64,000 nt of DNA from Azoarcus sp. PA01 (GTDB lineage: Bacteria > Pseudomonadota > Gammaproteobacteria > Burkholderiales > Rhodocyclaceae), in assembly GCA_001274695.2 (NCBI GenBank), contig LARU01000002.1, positions 1,612,001-1,676,000 of the forward strand, given 5' to 3'. The translations under genes were made by a program, and so were the position numbers. A model generated the notes under the pieces. That model did not search any database. It was not told the DNA's origin and saw only the letters and a list, made by a program, of their open reading frames with translations. The first letter of the stretch is position 1; each line of letters begins with the position of its first letter. Positions 49,533-59,158 of this stretch are shown piece after piece.

Positions 49533-49548
49533 AGTTTCACGTGGAACA
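49533..49548. other. parS: second, near-consensus parS site
   Basis: AGTTTCACGTGGAACA: 14/16 to TGTTTCACGTGAAACA, with one of the two differences at the degenerate N position in palindromic terms. It lies 802 bp from the first site, just after the TauE/SafE stop. Confidence 0.75.
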
Positions 49549-49809
49549 CGTCCGGACGCTTCGTCCGATCCGCATCGAATGCCGGCGTTGCCGTTGTCGG
49601 GTCATAGCGCTCGACGCGATGCGCTCGCGACCAAAGGAGTCGATCATCCGACGACGCGCCGATAAACGCCTTGGCGGGCGCGGAATTATCGCGCTGCAGT
49701 ATTACAATGGCGCGACGCGCTGCATCACCCAGACGTTGCCAAATTACCTGTGCACTTCGCCTCGCGTAGCTTGCGGAGCCAGGTGCCATTCAGCAAAGTT
49801 CCGATTCCC

Positions 49810-51126
49810 GTGACCATTTCCTCCCGACCGGCCAAAGGCCGCCCCGTGCTTCCGAGCGACAGCCTCGGCTATGCGCTGCTGCACGCGGCGTCTCTCGTCG
49901 AAGCGGTCCTCGGGGGCGCCAGCCTGACTGATGCCTACGAGCGGCTGCTGCGCGCGAATCCTGCGTGGCCGGACGCGACGCGCGGCGCGGTGCGCGATCT
50001 GGCGTGGGGGACGCTGCGCGACTACGGGCGCGGCGACGTCGTGCTGCGCCACCTGTTGCACAAACCCTTGCCGGTCGCGCTGCACGCCTTGTTGCTGGTT
50101 GCACTGCATCGCCTCGAACACCGCCCGGATCAGGCGCACACGGTCGTGGATCAGGCGGTCGATGCAGCTGCAGTGCTCGCCCCGGGGCTCAAAGGCGTCG
50201 TCAACGGCGTGCTGCGCAAGCGCCTGCGCGACGAACACGAGCTGGCGGGTCTCGTCGAGGCGGACGAGGCCGCGCGCTATCGCCATCCCGCGTGGTGGGT
50301 CGCGCAGCTGCGAGCTGCGTGGCCCGACGACTGGCAGGCCGCGCTCGAAGCGGGCAACCAACGGCCGCCGATGGCGCTGCGCGTCAATCGCACGCGGGTG
50401 AGCGTCGAGGCCGTCGAAGCGGAACTACGCGACGCGGGAATCGGCTACCGGCGGCTCGCGAACGAAGCGCTCGTGCTCGACAAGCCGGTGCCGGTCGCGA
50501 GCCTGCCGGGCTTCGCGAGCGGGCGCGTTTCGGTGCAGGACGCGGGAGCGCAGTGGGCGGCGCGGTGGCTGGATCTGGCGCCGGGCCAGCGGGTGCTCGA
50601 CGCGTGCGCGGCGCCGGGCGGCAAGGCTGCGCATATCCTCGAGACGATGCCGGTCGAGCTGGTCGCGCTGGAGCTCGATCCGAAACGCGTCCAGCGCATC
50701 CGCGACAATTTCGAGCGGCTCGGCCTGCACGCGCAGGTGCTGACCGCCGATTGCCGCGCCCTCGACGCGTGGTGGGATGGCCGGCCGTTCGACCGCATCC
50801 TTGCCGATGTGCCCTGTTCCGCGTCGGGAGTCGCGCGCCGGCATCCGGACATCAAGTGGCTGCGGCGACGCGAGGACGTGCGCCGCTTCGCCGCGCAGCA
50901 AGCCGACATCATCGACGCGCTGTGGCCGACGCTGGCGCCCGGGGGCAGGATGCTTTACGTCACCTGCTCCGTTTTCAACGAAGAAAATGCAGCCCAGATC
51001 GCGCGGCTGAGTGCCCGCCATCCCGATCTCGAGCGGCTCGAGATCGACGGCAGGCTCGAGCGCCAGTTGCTGCCCGCTACGGACCATGACGGTTTTTTCT
51101 ACGCGCTCCTCGGCAAGCATCGCTAA
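49810..51126 (+). CDS. rsmB: 16S rRNA (cytosine967-C5)-methyltransferase
   Basis: A 438-residue protein from GTG 49810 (a longer frame reaches 49750). It has the NusB-like N-terminal domain (LAWGTLRDYGRGDVVLRHLL, VDQAVDAAAVLAPGLKGVVN) and the catalytic domain with motif I DACAAPGGKAAHIL, the Cys of DVPCSASGVARRHPDIKWLR and the nucleophilic Cys in YVTCSVFNEEN. It starts a run of overlapping genes leading to the NtrYX-like pair. Confidence 0.93.
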   Translation: MTISSRPAKGRPVLPSDSLGYALLHAASLVEAVLGGASLTDAYERLLRANPAWPDATRGAVRDLAWGTLRDYGRGDVVLRHLLHKPLPVALHALLLVALHRLEHRPDQAHTVVDQAVDAAAVLAPGLKGVVNGVLRKRLRDEHELAGLVEADEAARYRHPAWWVAQLRAAWPDDWQAALEAGNQRPPMALRVNRTRVSVEAVEAELRDAGIGYRRLANEALVLDKPVPVASLPGFASGRVSVQDAGAQWAARWLDLAPGQRVLDACAAPGGKAAHILETMPVELVALELDPKRVQRIRDNFERLGLHAQVLTADCRALDAWWDGRPFDRILADVPCSASGVARRHPDIKWLRRREDVRRFAAQQADIIDALWPTLAPGGRMLYVTCSVFNEENAAQIARLSARHPDLERLEIDGRLERQLLPATDHDGFFYALLGKHR

Positions 51127-51679
51127 GCTGCTGCGCGCCGCGCTGCTCGCGCTCATCGTCGGCCTGCTGCCGCTGCCGGCGGTCGCGGAAGGGGATATCG
51201 GTTACGCCGAGATCGTCGCGAGCGAAGAGGGATACGTGGTCAACGCCGACATCGACCTCGACCTCAACCAGCGGCTCGCCGATGCGGTGACCCATGGCGT
51301 GTCGCTGTATTTCACCGCTGAATTCATTGTCGAGCAGCCGCGCTGGTACTGGTTCGACGAGACGGTCGTCGAGCGCTCGCTGAATTTCCGCCTTTCGTAC
51401 CACGCGATCACGCGCAGCTTCCGCCTGTCGGTCGGCAACTTCCACCAGAGTTTCGACACGCTCGATTCAGCGGTGCGGACAATGCTGCGGATCCGCAACT
51501 GGCAGATCATCCCCGTCGACGAGCTCGATACGGGCGAATCGTATCGCGCCGCGTTGCGTTTTTTCCTCGATACGAGCCTGTTGCCTAAGCCGTTCCAGGT
51601 CACTGCGCTCGGCAGCCGGGACTGGAATCTCGGGACCGACTGGATGCGGTGGACGTTCCTCGCCGGCGCCCCACGATGA
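51086..51679 (+). CDS. DUF4390 exported protein
   Basis: A 197-residue protein with a signal peptide (LLRAALLALIVGLLPLPAVA) and a beta-rich mature part (YFTAEFIVEQPRWYWFDETV, LSYHAITRSFRLSVGNFHQS). It fits DUF4390, regularly found between rsmB and an ntrY-like kinase in betaproteobacteria. It overlaps rsmB by 41 bp and the kinase start by 4 bp, so translation is coupled. The role is unknown; a periplasmic partner of the kinase is plausible. Confidence 0.85.
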   Translation: MTVFSTRSSASIAKLLRAALLALIVGLLPLPAVAEGDIGYAEIVASEEGYVVNADIDLDLNQRLADAVTHGVSLYFTAEFIVEQPRWYWFDETVVERSLNFRLSYHAITRSFRLSVGNFHQSFDTLDSAVRTMLRIRNWQIIPVDELDTGESYRAALRFFLDTSLLPKPFQVTALGSRDWNLGTDWMRWTFLAGAPR

Positions 51680-53796
51680 AACCGGTCCTGCTGATCGTCA
51701 TTGCGGCGGTCGCCGGCATCTCGCTGTTTTTGCTGGCGTCGGCGAGTTCGAATACCGAGCTCTTCGCCCAAAGCTATCCGTATCTGCTCGCGATCAACGG
51801 CGCGGTCGCGGTCGCGCTCGGCGGACTGGTCGGTTTCCAGCTGCGCGCGCTGTGGCGCGAGTACCGCGATCGCCAGTTCGGCTCGCGGATCAAGTACCGG
51901 CTGATGCTGATGTTCGCGCTGATGGCGCTGGTCCCCGGCATCATCGTCTATGCGGTATCGCTGCAGTTCGTCGTCCGCAGCATCGAGTCGTGGTTCGACG
52001 TGCGCGTCGATTACGCGCTCGAAGGGGGCATCGCGCTCGGGCAGAACGCGCTCGACTACCTGGCGTCGCAGATCGGTGACAAGGCCCAGGACATGGCGCT
52101 CGAGCTCGAAGGCCTGGCGCCTGTTTCCCCGACTTTGCTGAATCGCCTGCGCGAGCGCGCCGGTGTCAGCAGCGCCTCGGTGATCGGCTCCAACGGCCAG
52201 GTCCTGGTGACGGTGTCCGGCGAATTCGGCGGCTTTCTGCCCGATCTGCCGACGGTCGCGCAGCTGCGCCAGGCGCGCCAGACGCAGCGTTATCACATCG
52301 TCGATACCCGGCCCGGCGACGGGCTGAGGATCCGCGTCGTCGTGCCGATCCCGTCGCGCATCCTGAGTGCCGAGGCGCAGTATCTGCAGCTGACGCAGCC
52401 GGTCCCGGAAACGTTCGCGCGCCATGCCGAAGCGGTCCAGGAAGCGTATCGCGAATACCAGCAACTCACCCTCGGCCGCACCGGACTGAACCGCATCTAC
52501 ACGCTGACGCTGACGCTGACGCTGCTGCTCGCGCTGCTTGCCGCGGTCGCGGTCGCGTTCATCCTGTCACGTCGCCTCGTCGCGCCGCTGCTGATCCTCG
52601 CCGAAGGCACGCAGGCCGTGGCGCAAGGGGACTTCAGTCCGCGTCAGGCGCTGCCGGCGCACGACGAGCTCGGCGTGCTGACCCAGTCGTTCAACCGCAT
52701 GACGCGCCAGCTCGTCGAGGCGCGAGATTCGGCCGATCGCAACCGCGCCGCGGTCGAGTCGGCGCGCGCCTATCTCGAGAGCGTGCTCGCGAACCTGTCG
52801 ACCGGCGTGCTCGCGTTCGCCGGAGACGGCACGTTGCGCGCCGCGAACGCCGGTGCGATGGCGATCCTCGAGGACGAACTGAGCGGGTTCGAGGAGGTGC
52901 CGCTGGCGCAGTGGCCGCGCCACCAGAGCTTTCGCGACGCGCTGCTGAAAGGTTTCGACGAGCATGACGGCGACTGGCACGAGCAGGTGGAACTCCCCGG
53001 TGCCGACGGCAGCACGCAGACGCTGCTGATCCACGGCGCGCGGCTGCCGACCGCTTCCGGCGGCGGCCTGGTCGTCGTCTTCGACGACATTTCCCGGCTC
53101 GTCGCTGCGCAACGCACGGCCGCGTGGGCGGAAGTCGCGCGCCGGCTCGCACATGAAATCAAGAATCCGCTCACGCCGATCCAGCTGTCGGCCGAACGCC
53201 TGGCCTACAAGCTCGCCGACCGGGTCGATGCGGAAGGGCGCGAGATCCTCGAGCGGGCGACGCGCACGATCATCAACCAGGTCGAGTCGATGAAGAATCT
53301 CGTCAATGGGTTCCGCGATTATGCGAGACTGCCGGGCCCGGTCATCGGCAGCGTCGACCTCAATGCGCTGATCGCCGAGATCCTCAACCTGTACGAGAGC
53401 TCGCCGGTGCACGTGCGCGCCGAACTCGAGCGCGGTCTGCCTGCGGTGGCGGGCGATGCGACGCAGTTGCGGCAAGTCATTCACAATCTGCTCCAGAATG
53501 CCGAGGATGCGCTGGCCGAACAGGACGACGGCGTCGTGACGCTGGTCACGCGCGGCGAAGGGGACCACGCCGGGCTGCTGATACGGGACAACGGGCCGGG
53601 CTTCCCGGCGACCGTGCTGGCCCATGCGTTCGAGCCTTACTTCACGACGAAGAGCCGCGGGACGGGCCTCGGCCTCGCGATGGTGAAGAAGATCATCGAC
53701 GAACATGGTGGAGAAATCCGCCTGATGAACAGAGACTCCGGGGGCGCCGAAGTCCGCATCCGCTTGCGGCTCGCACCTCCGACCAGCGACAAGTGA
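51676..53796 (+). CDS. ntrY: NtrY-like sensor histidine kinase
   Basis: A 706-residue membrane kinase. The N-terminal four helices include LLIVIAAVAGISLFLLAS and LMLMFALMALVPGIIVYAVS, with a periplasmic sensor loop (about 100-275). Then come a helix (TLTLTLLLALLAAVAVAFIL), HAMP (SRRLVAPLLILAEGTQAVAQ), a PAS-like region, HisKA with phospho-His in ARRLAHEIKNPLTPIQLSAE, and HATPase_c (NLLQNAEDAL, DNGPGFP, RGTGLGLAMVKKI). The length and order match NtrY. The TLTLTL helix is encoded by a short ACGCTG repeat. Its partner regulator follows 3 bp later. Confidence 0.9.
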   Translation: MKPVLLIVIAAVAGISLFLLASASSNTELFAQSYPYLLAINGAVAVALGGLVGFQLRALWREYRDRQFGSRIKYRLMLMFALMALVPGIIVYAVSLQFVVRSIESWFDVRVDYALEGGIALGQNALDYLASQIGDKAQDMALELEGLAPVSPTLLNRLRERAGVSSASVIGSNGQVLVTVSGEFGGFLPDLPTVAQLRQARQTQRYHIVDTRPGDGLRIRVVVPIPSRILSAEAQYLQLTQPVPETFARHAEAVQEAYREYQQLTLGRTGLNRIYTLTLTLTLLLALLAAVAVAFILSRRLVAPLLILAEGTQAVAQGDFSPRQALPAHDELGVLTQSFNRMTRQLVEARDSADRNRAAVESARAYLESVLANLSTGVLAFAGDGTLRAANAGAMAILEDELSGFEEVPLAQWPRHQSFRDALLKGFDEHDGDWHEQVELPGADGSTQTLLIHGARLPTASGGGLVVVFDDISRLVAAQRTAAWAEVARRLAHEIKNPLTPIQLSAERLAYKLADRVDAEGREILERATRTIINQVESMKNLVNGFRDYARLPGPVIGSVDLNALIAEILNLYESSPVHVRAELERGLPAVAGDATQLRQVIHNLLQNAEDALAEQDDGVVTLVTRGEGDHAGLLIRDNGPGFPATVLAHAFEPYFTTKSRGTGLGLAMVKKIIDEHGGEIRLMNRDSGGAEVRIRLRLAPPTSDK

Positions 53797-53799
53797 CCC

Positions 53800-55044
53800 A
53801 TGGCGAACATACTCATAGTTGACGACGAAGTCGGCATCCGCGAGCTGCTCTTCGAAATACTCAGCGACGAAGGGCACGACATCGTGCTCGCGGAGAACGC
53901 TGCCGCCGCGCGCAACGCGCGCAACGCCGCGCGCCCCGACCTGGTGCTGCTCGACATCTGGATGCCCGACACCGACGGCATCACGCTGCTGAAGGAGTGG
54001 TCCGCCAACGGGCAGCTGACGATGCCGGTGGTGATGATGTCCGGCCACGGCACGATCGACACCGCAGTCGAGGCGACGCGCATCGGCGCGATCGACTACC
54101 TCGAAAAGCCGATCGGCCTGCAGAAGCTGCTCGCGGCGGTGAAGCGCGGGCTGCAACGCCCGGCCGCACCGGGCGCGCCGTCGCCGCTGACGCTCGCCGC
54201 GTTTACGCGTTCGGTGCCGCTGCGCGAGCTGCAGCGGCTGATCCAGCAGGTCGCAGTGACGTCGCGCGTGCTGCTGCTGCGCATCGGCGCCGGCAGCCTC
54301 GCGGAACTCGCCGCGCGCAGTTTCCAAGCAAAAGGGGCGCCGTGGCTGGATCTGTCCACGGTGTCGCCGCCGCTCGACGTCAACCAACTGCAGGCGTGCC
54401 AGGGCGGCGTCCTGTTCGTGCCCGAACTGTCGCGGCTGGCGCGTACTCAGCAGAAGAACCTCGCGTTCGCGCTCGAGCGCCTCGAGCGCTACGACCTGCG
54501 CCTCGTCGTTGCGACCGACCACGCGCTCGACGCGCTGGTCCGTGAAGGGTGGGAGGAGTCGCTCGTCGCACGGCTGTTCGAAGTCAGCCTCGCGCCGCCG
54601 TCGATCGCCGACGTGCGCGACGACCTGCCCGAACTCGCGGCGCAGCTGCTGCTGCACCTGGTCGAGGCGGGCGAGGTGCCGCGCCGGCAGTTTTCGACGG
54701 GCGCGCTCAACACGTTGCGCGCGCAGCCGTGGAGCGGCGGATACAACGAACTGCGCGCGGCGGTGAAGTCGCTTGCCCTCGGCACGCTCGACGAGGAGAT
54801 CGGCATCGCCGACGTGCGGCGGCTGCTGATCCCATCCACCGAAGGTCATGTCGGCGTGTCCCTCGACCAGCCGCTGCGCGAGGCGCGCGAAGCGTTCGAA
54901 CGACTGTACTTCGAGCATCATCTGCGTCTCGAAGGCAGCAACATGACGCGGCTGGCCGAGAAAAGCGGGCTCGAACGCACCCATCTGTACCGCAAGCTCA
55001 AACAGCTCGGCCTGCAGGCCGGCCGCCGGAGCGAGGAAAATTGA
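53800..55044 (+). CDS. ntrX: NtrX-like response regulator with degenerate AAA+ domain
   Basis: A 414-residue regulator. The receiver (residues 1-120) is intact: VDDE, phospho-Asp in LVLLDIWMPDTDG, Thr/Lys sites in MMSGHGTID and YLEKPIG. The middle 230 residues occupy the sigma-54 AAA+ position but lack Walker A (RVLLLRIGAGSLAELAARSF) and any GAFTGA loop. LRELQRLIQQVA and SGGYNELRAAVKSLALG still resemble the ends of that domain. The C-terminal Fis-type HTH is intact (NMTRLAEKSGLERTHLYRKL). It therefore probably binds DNA but cannot drive sigma-54 open complex formation. Confidence 0.85.
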   Translation: MANILIVDDEVGIRELLFEILSDEGHDIVLAENAAAARNARNAARPDLVLLDIWMPDTDGITLLKEWSANGQLTMPVVMMSGHGTIDTAVEATRIGAIDYLEKPIGLQKLLAAVKRGLQRPAAPGAPSPLTLAAFTRSVPLRELQRLIQQVAVTSRVLLLRIGAGSLAELAARSFQAKGAPWLDLSTVSPPLDVNQLQACQGGVLFVPELSRLARTQQKNLAFALERLERYDLRLVVATDHALDALVREGWEESLVARLFEVSLAPPSIADVRDDLPELAAQLLLHLVEAGEVPRRQFSTGALNTLRAQPWSGGYNELRAAVKSLALGTLDEEIGIADVRRLLIPSTEGHVGVSLDQPLREAREAFERLYFEHHLRLEGSNMTRLAEKSGLERTHLYRKLKQLGLQAGRRSEEN

Positions 55045-55123
55045 ACCCGACCGGCGCGGTGAAGTGCGGCTTCCCGGCCGCTGACGGATGCGGGCCGGTC
55101 ATGCGCCACAGGAGATCCGGACG

Positions 55124-56527
55124 GTGAAGATCATCATCCTCGGTGCCGGGCAGGTCGGCGCCTCGGTTGCGGAAAACCTCGTTTCCGAAGCCAACGACAT
55201 CACGCTCGTCGATACCAACGCCGAGCATCTCGAAATCCTGCGCGACCGCCTGGAGCTGCGCACCGTGCTCGGCAACGGCGCTTCGCCGCAGGTGCTGCGC
55301 GATGCCGGTGCCGATGACGCGGACCTGTTGATCGCGGTGACGCAGTCGGACCAGACGAACCTCTGTGCGTGCCGCGTCGCGAAAACGGTGTTCAACCTGC
55401 CGACGCGCATCGCACGCCTGCGCTCGACCGATTTCGTCGAGCATCCGGAACTGCTCAACAGCGACAACTTCGCGGTCGATTTCTCGATCTGCCCGGAGCA
55501 GATCGTCACCGACTACATCAAGCGCCTGATTGCGTTTCCGGAAGCGCTGCAGGTGCTGGAATTCGCCGACGGCGTGCTCAGCCTGATCTGTGTCACCGCA
55601 TTCGAAGGCGGACCGCTGGTGGGCCATCCGCTGAAAGCGCTGCGCTACCACATGCCGAACGTCGAAGTGCGGATCGCCGCGATCTACCGCTTGGGCGAAC
55701 CGCTGATCCCGGAAGGCGACACGACGATCCTGCCCGGCGACGAAGTGTTCTGCCTCGCCGCGACCGTGCATATCCGCCAGGTGATGCGCGAGATGCGCCG
55801 CTCGGACCGCGTGACGCGACGCATCATGATCGCCGGCGGCGGCAACATCGGCCTGCGGCTCGCACGTTCGGTCGAGGCGGACTACAACGTCAAGGTGATC
55901 GAAGTCGACAAGCACCGCGCCGAAGCGATTGCGACGCAGCTGAGGCGGGCGTTGGTGCTGCGCGGCGACACCACCGACGAGAAGCTGCTCGAGAACGAAG
56001 GCATCGACGAGATCGACCTGTTCCTCGCGCTGACCAACGACGACGAAGACAACATCATGTCGACGTCGCTCGCGAAACGGATGGGCGCGCGTCGCACGCT
56101 GGCGCTGATCAACCGCCGCAGCTATGCCGACCTGGTGCAGGGCGGGCCGATCGACATCGCGATCTCGCCGGCGCAGACGTCGATCGGTTCGCTGCTCGCG
56201 CACGTGCGGCGCGGCGACGTGGTCGCCGTGCACAGCCTGCGCCGCGGCGCAGCCGAAGCGCTGGAGATCATCGCGCACGGCAACGAGAAGGACTCGAACG
56301 TCGTCGGGCGGGCGATCGAGGACATCGCGCTGCCGAAGGGCGCGACGATCGGCGCGATCGTGCGCGAGGAACTGCGTCCCGACGGCAAGGTGATGCGGCG
56401 CGGCGTCGTCATTCCGCACCACGACACCGTGATCGAGAGCGGTGACCACGTGATCGTTTTCTGCACGCACAAGAAGCTCGTGCGCCAGGTCGAGAAGCTT
56501 TTCCAGGTCGGCTTCACGTTCCTGTAG
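55124..56527 (+). CDS. trkA: Trk potassium uptake regulatory protein TrkA
   Basis: A 467-residue cytoplasmic NAD(H)-binding subunit. It has two RCK halves, each with a GxGxxG nucleotide motif (KIIILGAGQVGASVAENL and RRIMIAGGGNIGLRLARS), and TrkA_C domains. GTG 55124 is chosen because AGGAGAT lies upstream and the conserved N-terminus starts there. trkH follows 3 bp later. Confidence 0.93.
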   Translation: MKIIILGAGQVGASVAENLVSEANDITLVDTNAEHLEILRDRLELRTVLGNGASPQVLRDAGADDADLLIAVTQSDQTNLCACRVAKTVFNLPTRIARLRSTDFVEHPELLNSDNFAVDFSICPEQIVTDYIKRLIAFPEALQVLEFADGVLSLICVTAFEGGPLVGHPLKALRYHMPNVEVRIAAIYRLGEPLIPEGDTTILPGDEVFCLAATVHIRQVMREMRRSDRVTRRIMIAGGGNIGLRLARSVEADYNVKVIEVDKHRAEAIATQLRRALVLRGDTTDEKLLENEGIDEIDLFLALTNDDEDNIMSTSLAKRMGARRTLALINRRSYADLVQGGPIDIAISPAQTSIGSLLAHVRRGDVVAVHSLRRGAAEALEIIAHGNEKDSNVVGRAIEDIALPKGATIGAIVREELRPDGKVMRRGVVIPHHDTVIESGDHVIVFCTHKKLVRQVEKLFQVGFTFL

Positions 56528-56530
56528 ACG

Positions 56531-57988
56531 ATGCGCAGCTACTTTCCGGTCCTCAGCGCCCTCGGCCTGATCGTGACGATGTTCGGCGTGCTGATGGGCT
56601 TTCCGCTCGCGGTGTCGTTTTTCCTCGACGACGGCGCGACCCGCGCATTCGATGACGCGGTGCTCGTGACGTGCGCGGCCGGGCTGGTGTTGTGGGCGCT
56701 GACGCGCCGCGTCCAGCGCGACCTCAAACCGAGCGACGGCTTCCTGCTCGTCGCGCTGACGTGGGTCGTGACGCCGGTGTTCGGCGCGATTCCGCTGTTC
56801 AGCTACCTGCCCGGTCTGTCGGTCCTCGACGCGTACTTCGAAGCCGTGTCGGGCCTGACCGCGACCGGCGCGACCGTCCTCAGCGGCCTCGACCAGCTGC
56901 CGATCTCGATCAACCTGTGGCGCACTTTCATGCACTGGATCGGCGGCATGGGCGTCATCGTGCTGGTGGTCGCGATCCTGCCGCTGCTGGGTATCGGCGG
57001 CCGGCAGCTGTTCCGCGCCGAAGTGCCGACGCCGATGAAGGAGTCGAGCCTCACGCCGCGCATCACGGAGACGGCAAAAGGCCTGTGGACGGCCTACATC
57101 CTGCTCACTGCCGCGTGCGGGCTGAGCCTGTGGCTCGCCGGCCTCGACGGCTGGGAAGCGCTGATCCATGCCTTCACGGTGACCGGCTTGGGCGGTTTCT
57201 CGAGCAAGGATGCGTCGCTCGGTCATTTCGACAGCGTGCCCGTCGAGATGGTCGCGATCACGTTCGCGCTGCTTGCAGGACTGAACTATGCGACGCACTA
57301 CCTCGCGCTGGTGCGCCGCAGTCCGCGCCCGTATCTGTCCGATCCCGAATTGCCGTTCTATTTCGGCGTGCTGCTCGCGAGCGTCGCGGTGCTGACCACG
57401 TATCTGATGAGCGTCGAAGCGCACGCCAATGTCCTCAATACGCTGCGCTACGTCGCGTTTCATGTCGTGTCGATGTCCACGTCGCTCGGACTCGCGACCT
57501 ACGATTACACGCTGTGGCCGATGTTCGCGCAGATGTGGATCCTGTTCCTCGGCAGCTTCATCGCCTGTTCCGGTTCGGCCGGCGGCGGCATCAAGATGAT
57601 GCGGGCGATCATCCTGTACAAGCAGGTGTACCGCGAAATCGTGCGCTCGCTGCACCCGAACGCGGTACATCCGGTGCGCCTCGGCGTCCAGCCGGTGTCG
57701 GAGGACATCCTGCATGCGGTGCTCGGCTTCAGCTTCATGTACATGGTGAGCATCGTCGCGTTGACGCTGGTGCTCGCAGCGACCGGCCTCGACATCATCA
57801 CCGCTTTTTCCGGTGTCGTCGCATGCCTCAACAATACCGGACCCGGACTCGGCGCGATCGGCCCGGCGTCCAATTACGCCGGTCTCAACGATTTCCAGAC
57901 CGCGACCCTGGCGTTCACGATGATTCTCGGGCGGCTCGAAATCTTCACGCTGCTCGTCGTGCTGACGCCCGTTTTCTGGCGGCGCTGA
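56531..57988 (+). CDS. trkH: Trk potassium uptake transmembrane protein TrkH
   Basis: A 485-residue K+ channel-like subunit. Pore-loop filter motifs are SGLTATGATVLSGLDQLP, TVTGLGGFSSKDAS, CSGSAGGGIKMMR and the fourth region VVACLNNTGPGLGAIGP. About ten hydrophobic segments. Paired with trkA in one transcription unit, giving K+ uptake. Confidence 0.93.
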   Translation: MRSYFPVLSALGLIVTMFGVLMGFPLAVSFFLDDGATRAFDDAVLVTCAAGLVLWALTRRVQRDLKPSDGFLLVALTWVVTPVFGAIPLFSYLPGLSVLDAYFEAVSGLTATGATVLSGLDQLPISINLWRTFMHWIGGMGVIVLVVAILPLLGIGGRQLFRAEVPTPMKESSLTPRITETAKGLWTAYILLTAACGLSLWLAGLDGWEALIHAFTVTGLGGFSSKDASLGHFDSVPVEMVAITFALLAGLNYATHYLALVRRSPRPYLSDPELPFYFGVLLASVAVLTTYLMSVEAHANVLNTLRYVAFHVVSMSTSLGLATYDYTLWPMFAQMWILFLGSFIACSGSAGGGIKMMRAIILYKQVYREIVRSLHPNAVHPVRLGVQPVSEDILHAVLGFSFMYMVSIVALTLVLAATGLDIITAFSGVVACLNNTGPGLGAIGPASNYAGLNDFQTATLAFTMILGRLEIFTLLVVLTPVFWRR

Positions 57989-58087
57989 CGCCGGCCTGCC
58001 GCGACATTGCAGGCCGGGGTCGGCATGACGCCGCAAAACGCGGATAATCGCGCTTTGCCTCGAACCGGCAGACTAAAGGACGTAACC

Positions 58088-59158
58088 GTGAGCCGTCTCC
58101 AGAACGATACTTTCCTGCGCGCGCTGCTGCGCCAGCCCACCGACTACACGCCGCTGTGGATGATGCGCCAGGCCGGGCGCTACCTGCCGGAATACTGCGA
58201 GACGCGGCGCCGCGCCGGCAGCTTCCTGGAGCTGTGCAAGAGTCCGGCGCTGGCGTGCGAAGTCACGCTGCAGCCGCTGGCACGCTACGACCTCGATGCG
58301 GCGATCCTGTTCTCGGACATCCTCACGGTGCCGGATGCGATGGGACTCGGGCTGTACTTCGCCGAAGGCGAAGGCCCGCGCTTCGAGCGCCCGCTGCGCG
58401 ACGAATGGGAAATCCGCAACCTGGTCGCCCCCGACCCGCACGCCGAACTGCAGTACGTCATGGATGCGGTCGCCGAGATCCGCCGCGCGCTCGGCGGCAG
58501 CGTGCCGCTGATCGGTTTTTCGGGCAGCCCGTGGACGCTCGCCTGCTACATGGTCGAAGGCGGCTCGTCCGACGACTATCGCCGCATCAAGACCCTGGCG
58601 TACACGCGGCCCGACCTGCTGCATCACGTGCTGCGCGTCACCGCCGATTCGGTCGTCGCCTACCTCAACGCGCAGATCGAATCGGGAGCGCAGGCGGTCA
58701 TGGTGTTCGATTCGTGGGGCGGCGTGCTGTCCGAAGCGGCTTATCGCGAGTTCTCGCTGCCGTACCTCGAGCGCGTCGTCGCCGGCCTGATCCGCGAGCG
58801 CGACGGCGAGCGCGTGCCGAGCATCGTGTTCACGAAAGGCGGCGGCCTGTGGCTCGAGAGCATCGCCGCGATCGGCTGCGACGCGGTCGGACTCGACTGG
58901 ACGATGGATATCGGCCGCGCGCGTGCGCTCGTCGGGGACAAGGTCGCGCTGCAGGGCAACCTCGATCCGGCGATCCTGTTTGCGCCACCCGAAGTGATCG
59001 CGACCGAAGCGAAGCGCGTGCTCGACGCGTTCGGTCCGCACCCCGGACATGTGTTCAACCTCGGCCACGGCATCTCGCAGTTCACGCCCCCGGAAGCGGT
59101 CTCGGTGCTCGTCGACACCGTGCATCAGCACAGCCGCAAATTGCGCGGCGGACGCTGA
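58088..59158 (+). CDS. hemE: uroporphyrinogen decarboxylase
   Basis: A 356-residue cytoplasmic haem pathway enzyme converting uroporphyrinogen III to coproporphyrinogen III. It has [19 protein letters not shown], the substrate-binding Asp in [19 protein letters not shown] and [20 protein letters not shown] 58088 is chosen because AAAGGA precedes it and the family N-terminus begins there. It is followed by the AT-rich DnaA-box region. Confidence 0.95.
   Translation: MSRLQNDTFLRALLRQPTDYTPLWMMRQAGRYLPEYCETRRRAGSFLELCKSPALACEVTLQPLARYDLDAAILFSDILTVPDAMGLGLYFAEGEGPRFERPLRDEWEIRNLVAPDPHAELQYVMDAVAEIRRALGGSVPLIGFSGSPWTLACYMVEGGSSDDYRRIKTLAYTRPDLLHHVLRVTADSVVAYLNAQIESGAQAVMVFDSWGGVLSEAAYREFSLPYLERVVAGLIRERDGERVPSIVFTKGGGLWLESIAAIGCDAVGLDWTMDIGRARALVGDKVALQGNLDPAILFAPPEVIATEAKRVLDAFGPHPGHVFNLGHGISQFTPPEAVSVLVDTVHQHSRKLRGGR

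Noticed and set aside
52503..52530. ACGCTG hexamer repeat
   Set aside because: It encodes the TLTLTL start of a membrane helix in the kinase. Four copies are too few to argue for phase variation.
54998..58036. Open frame of about 1010 codons on the minus strand opposite trkA-trkH
   Set aside because: Same kind of antisense shadow. The plus-strand genes are clear TrkA and TrkH.
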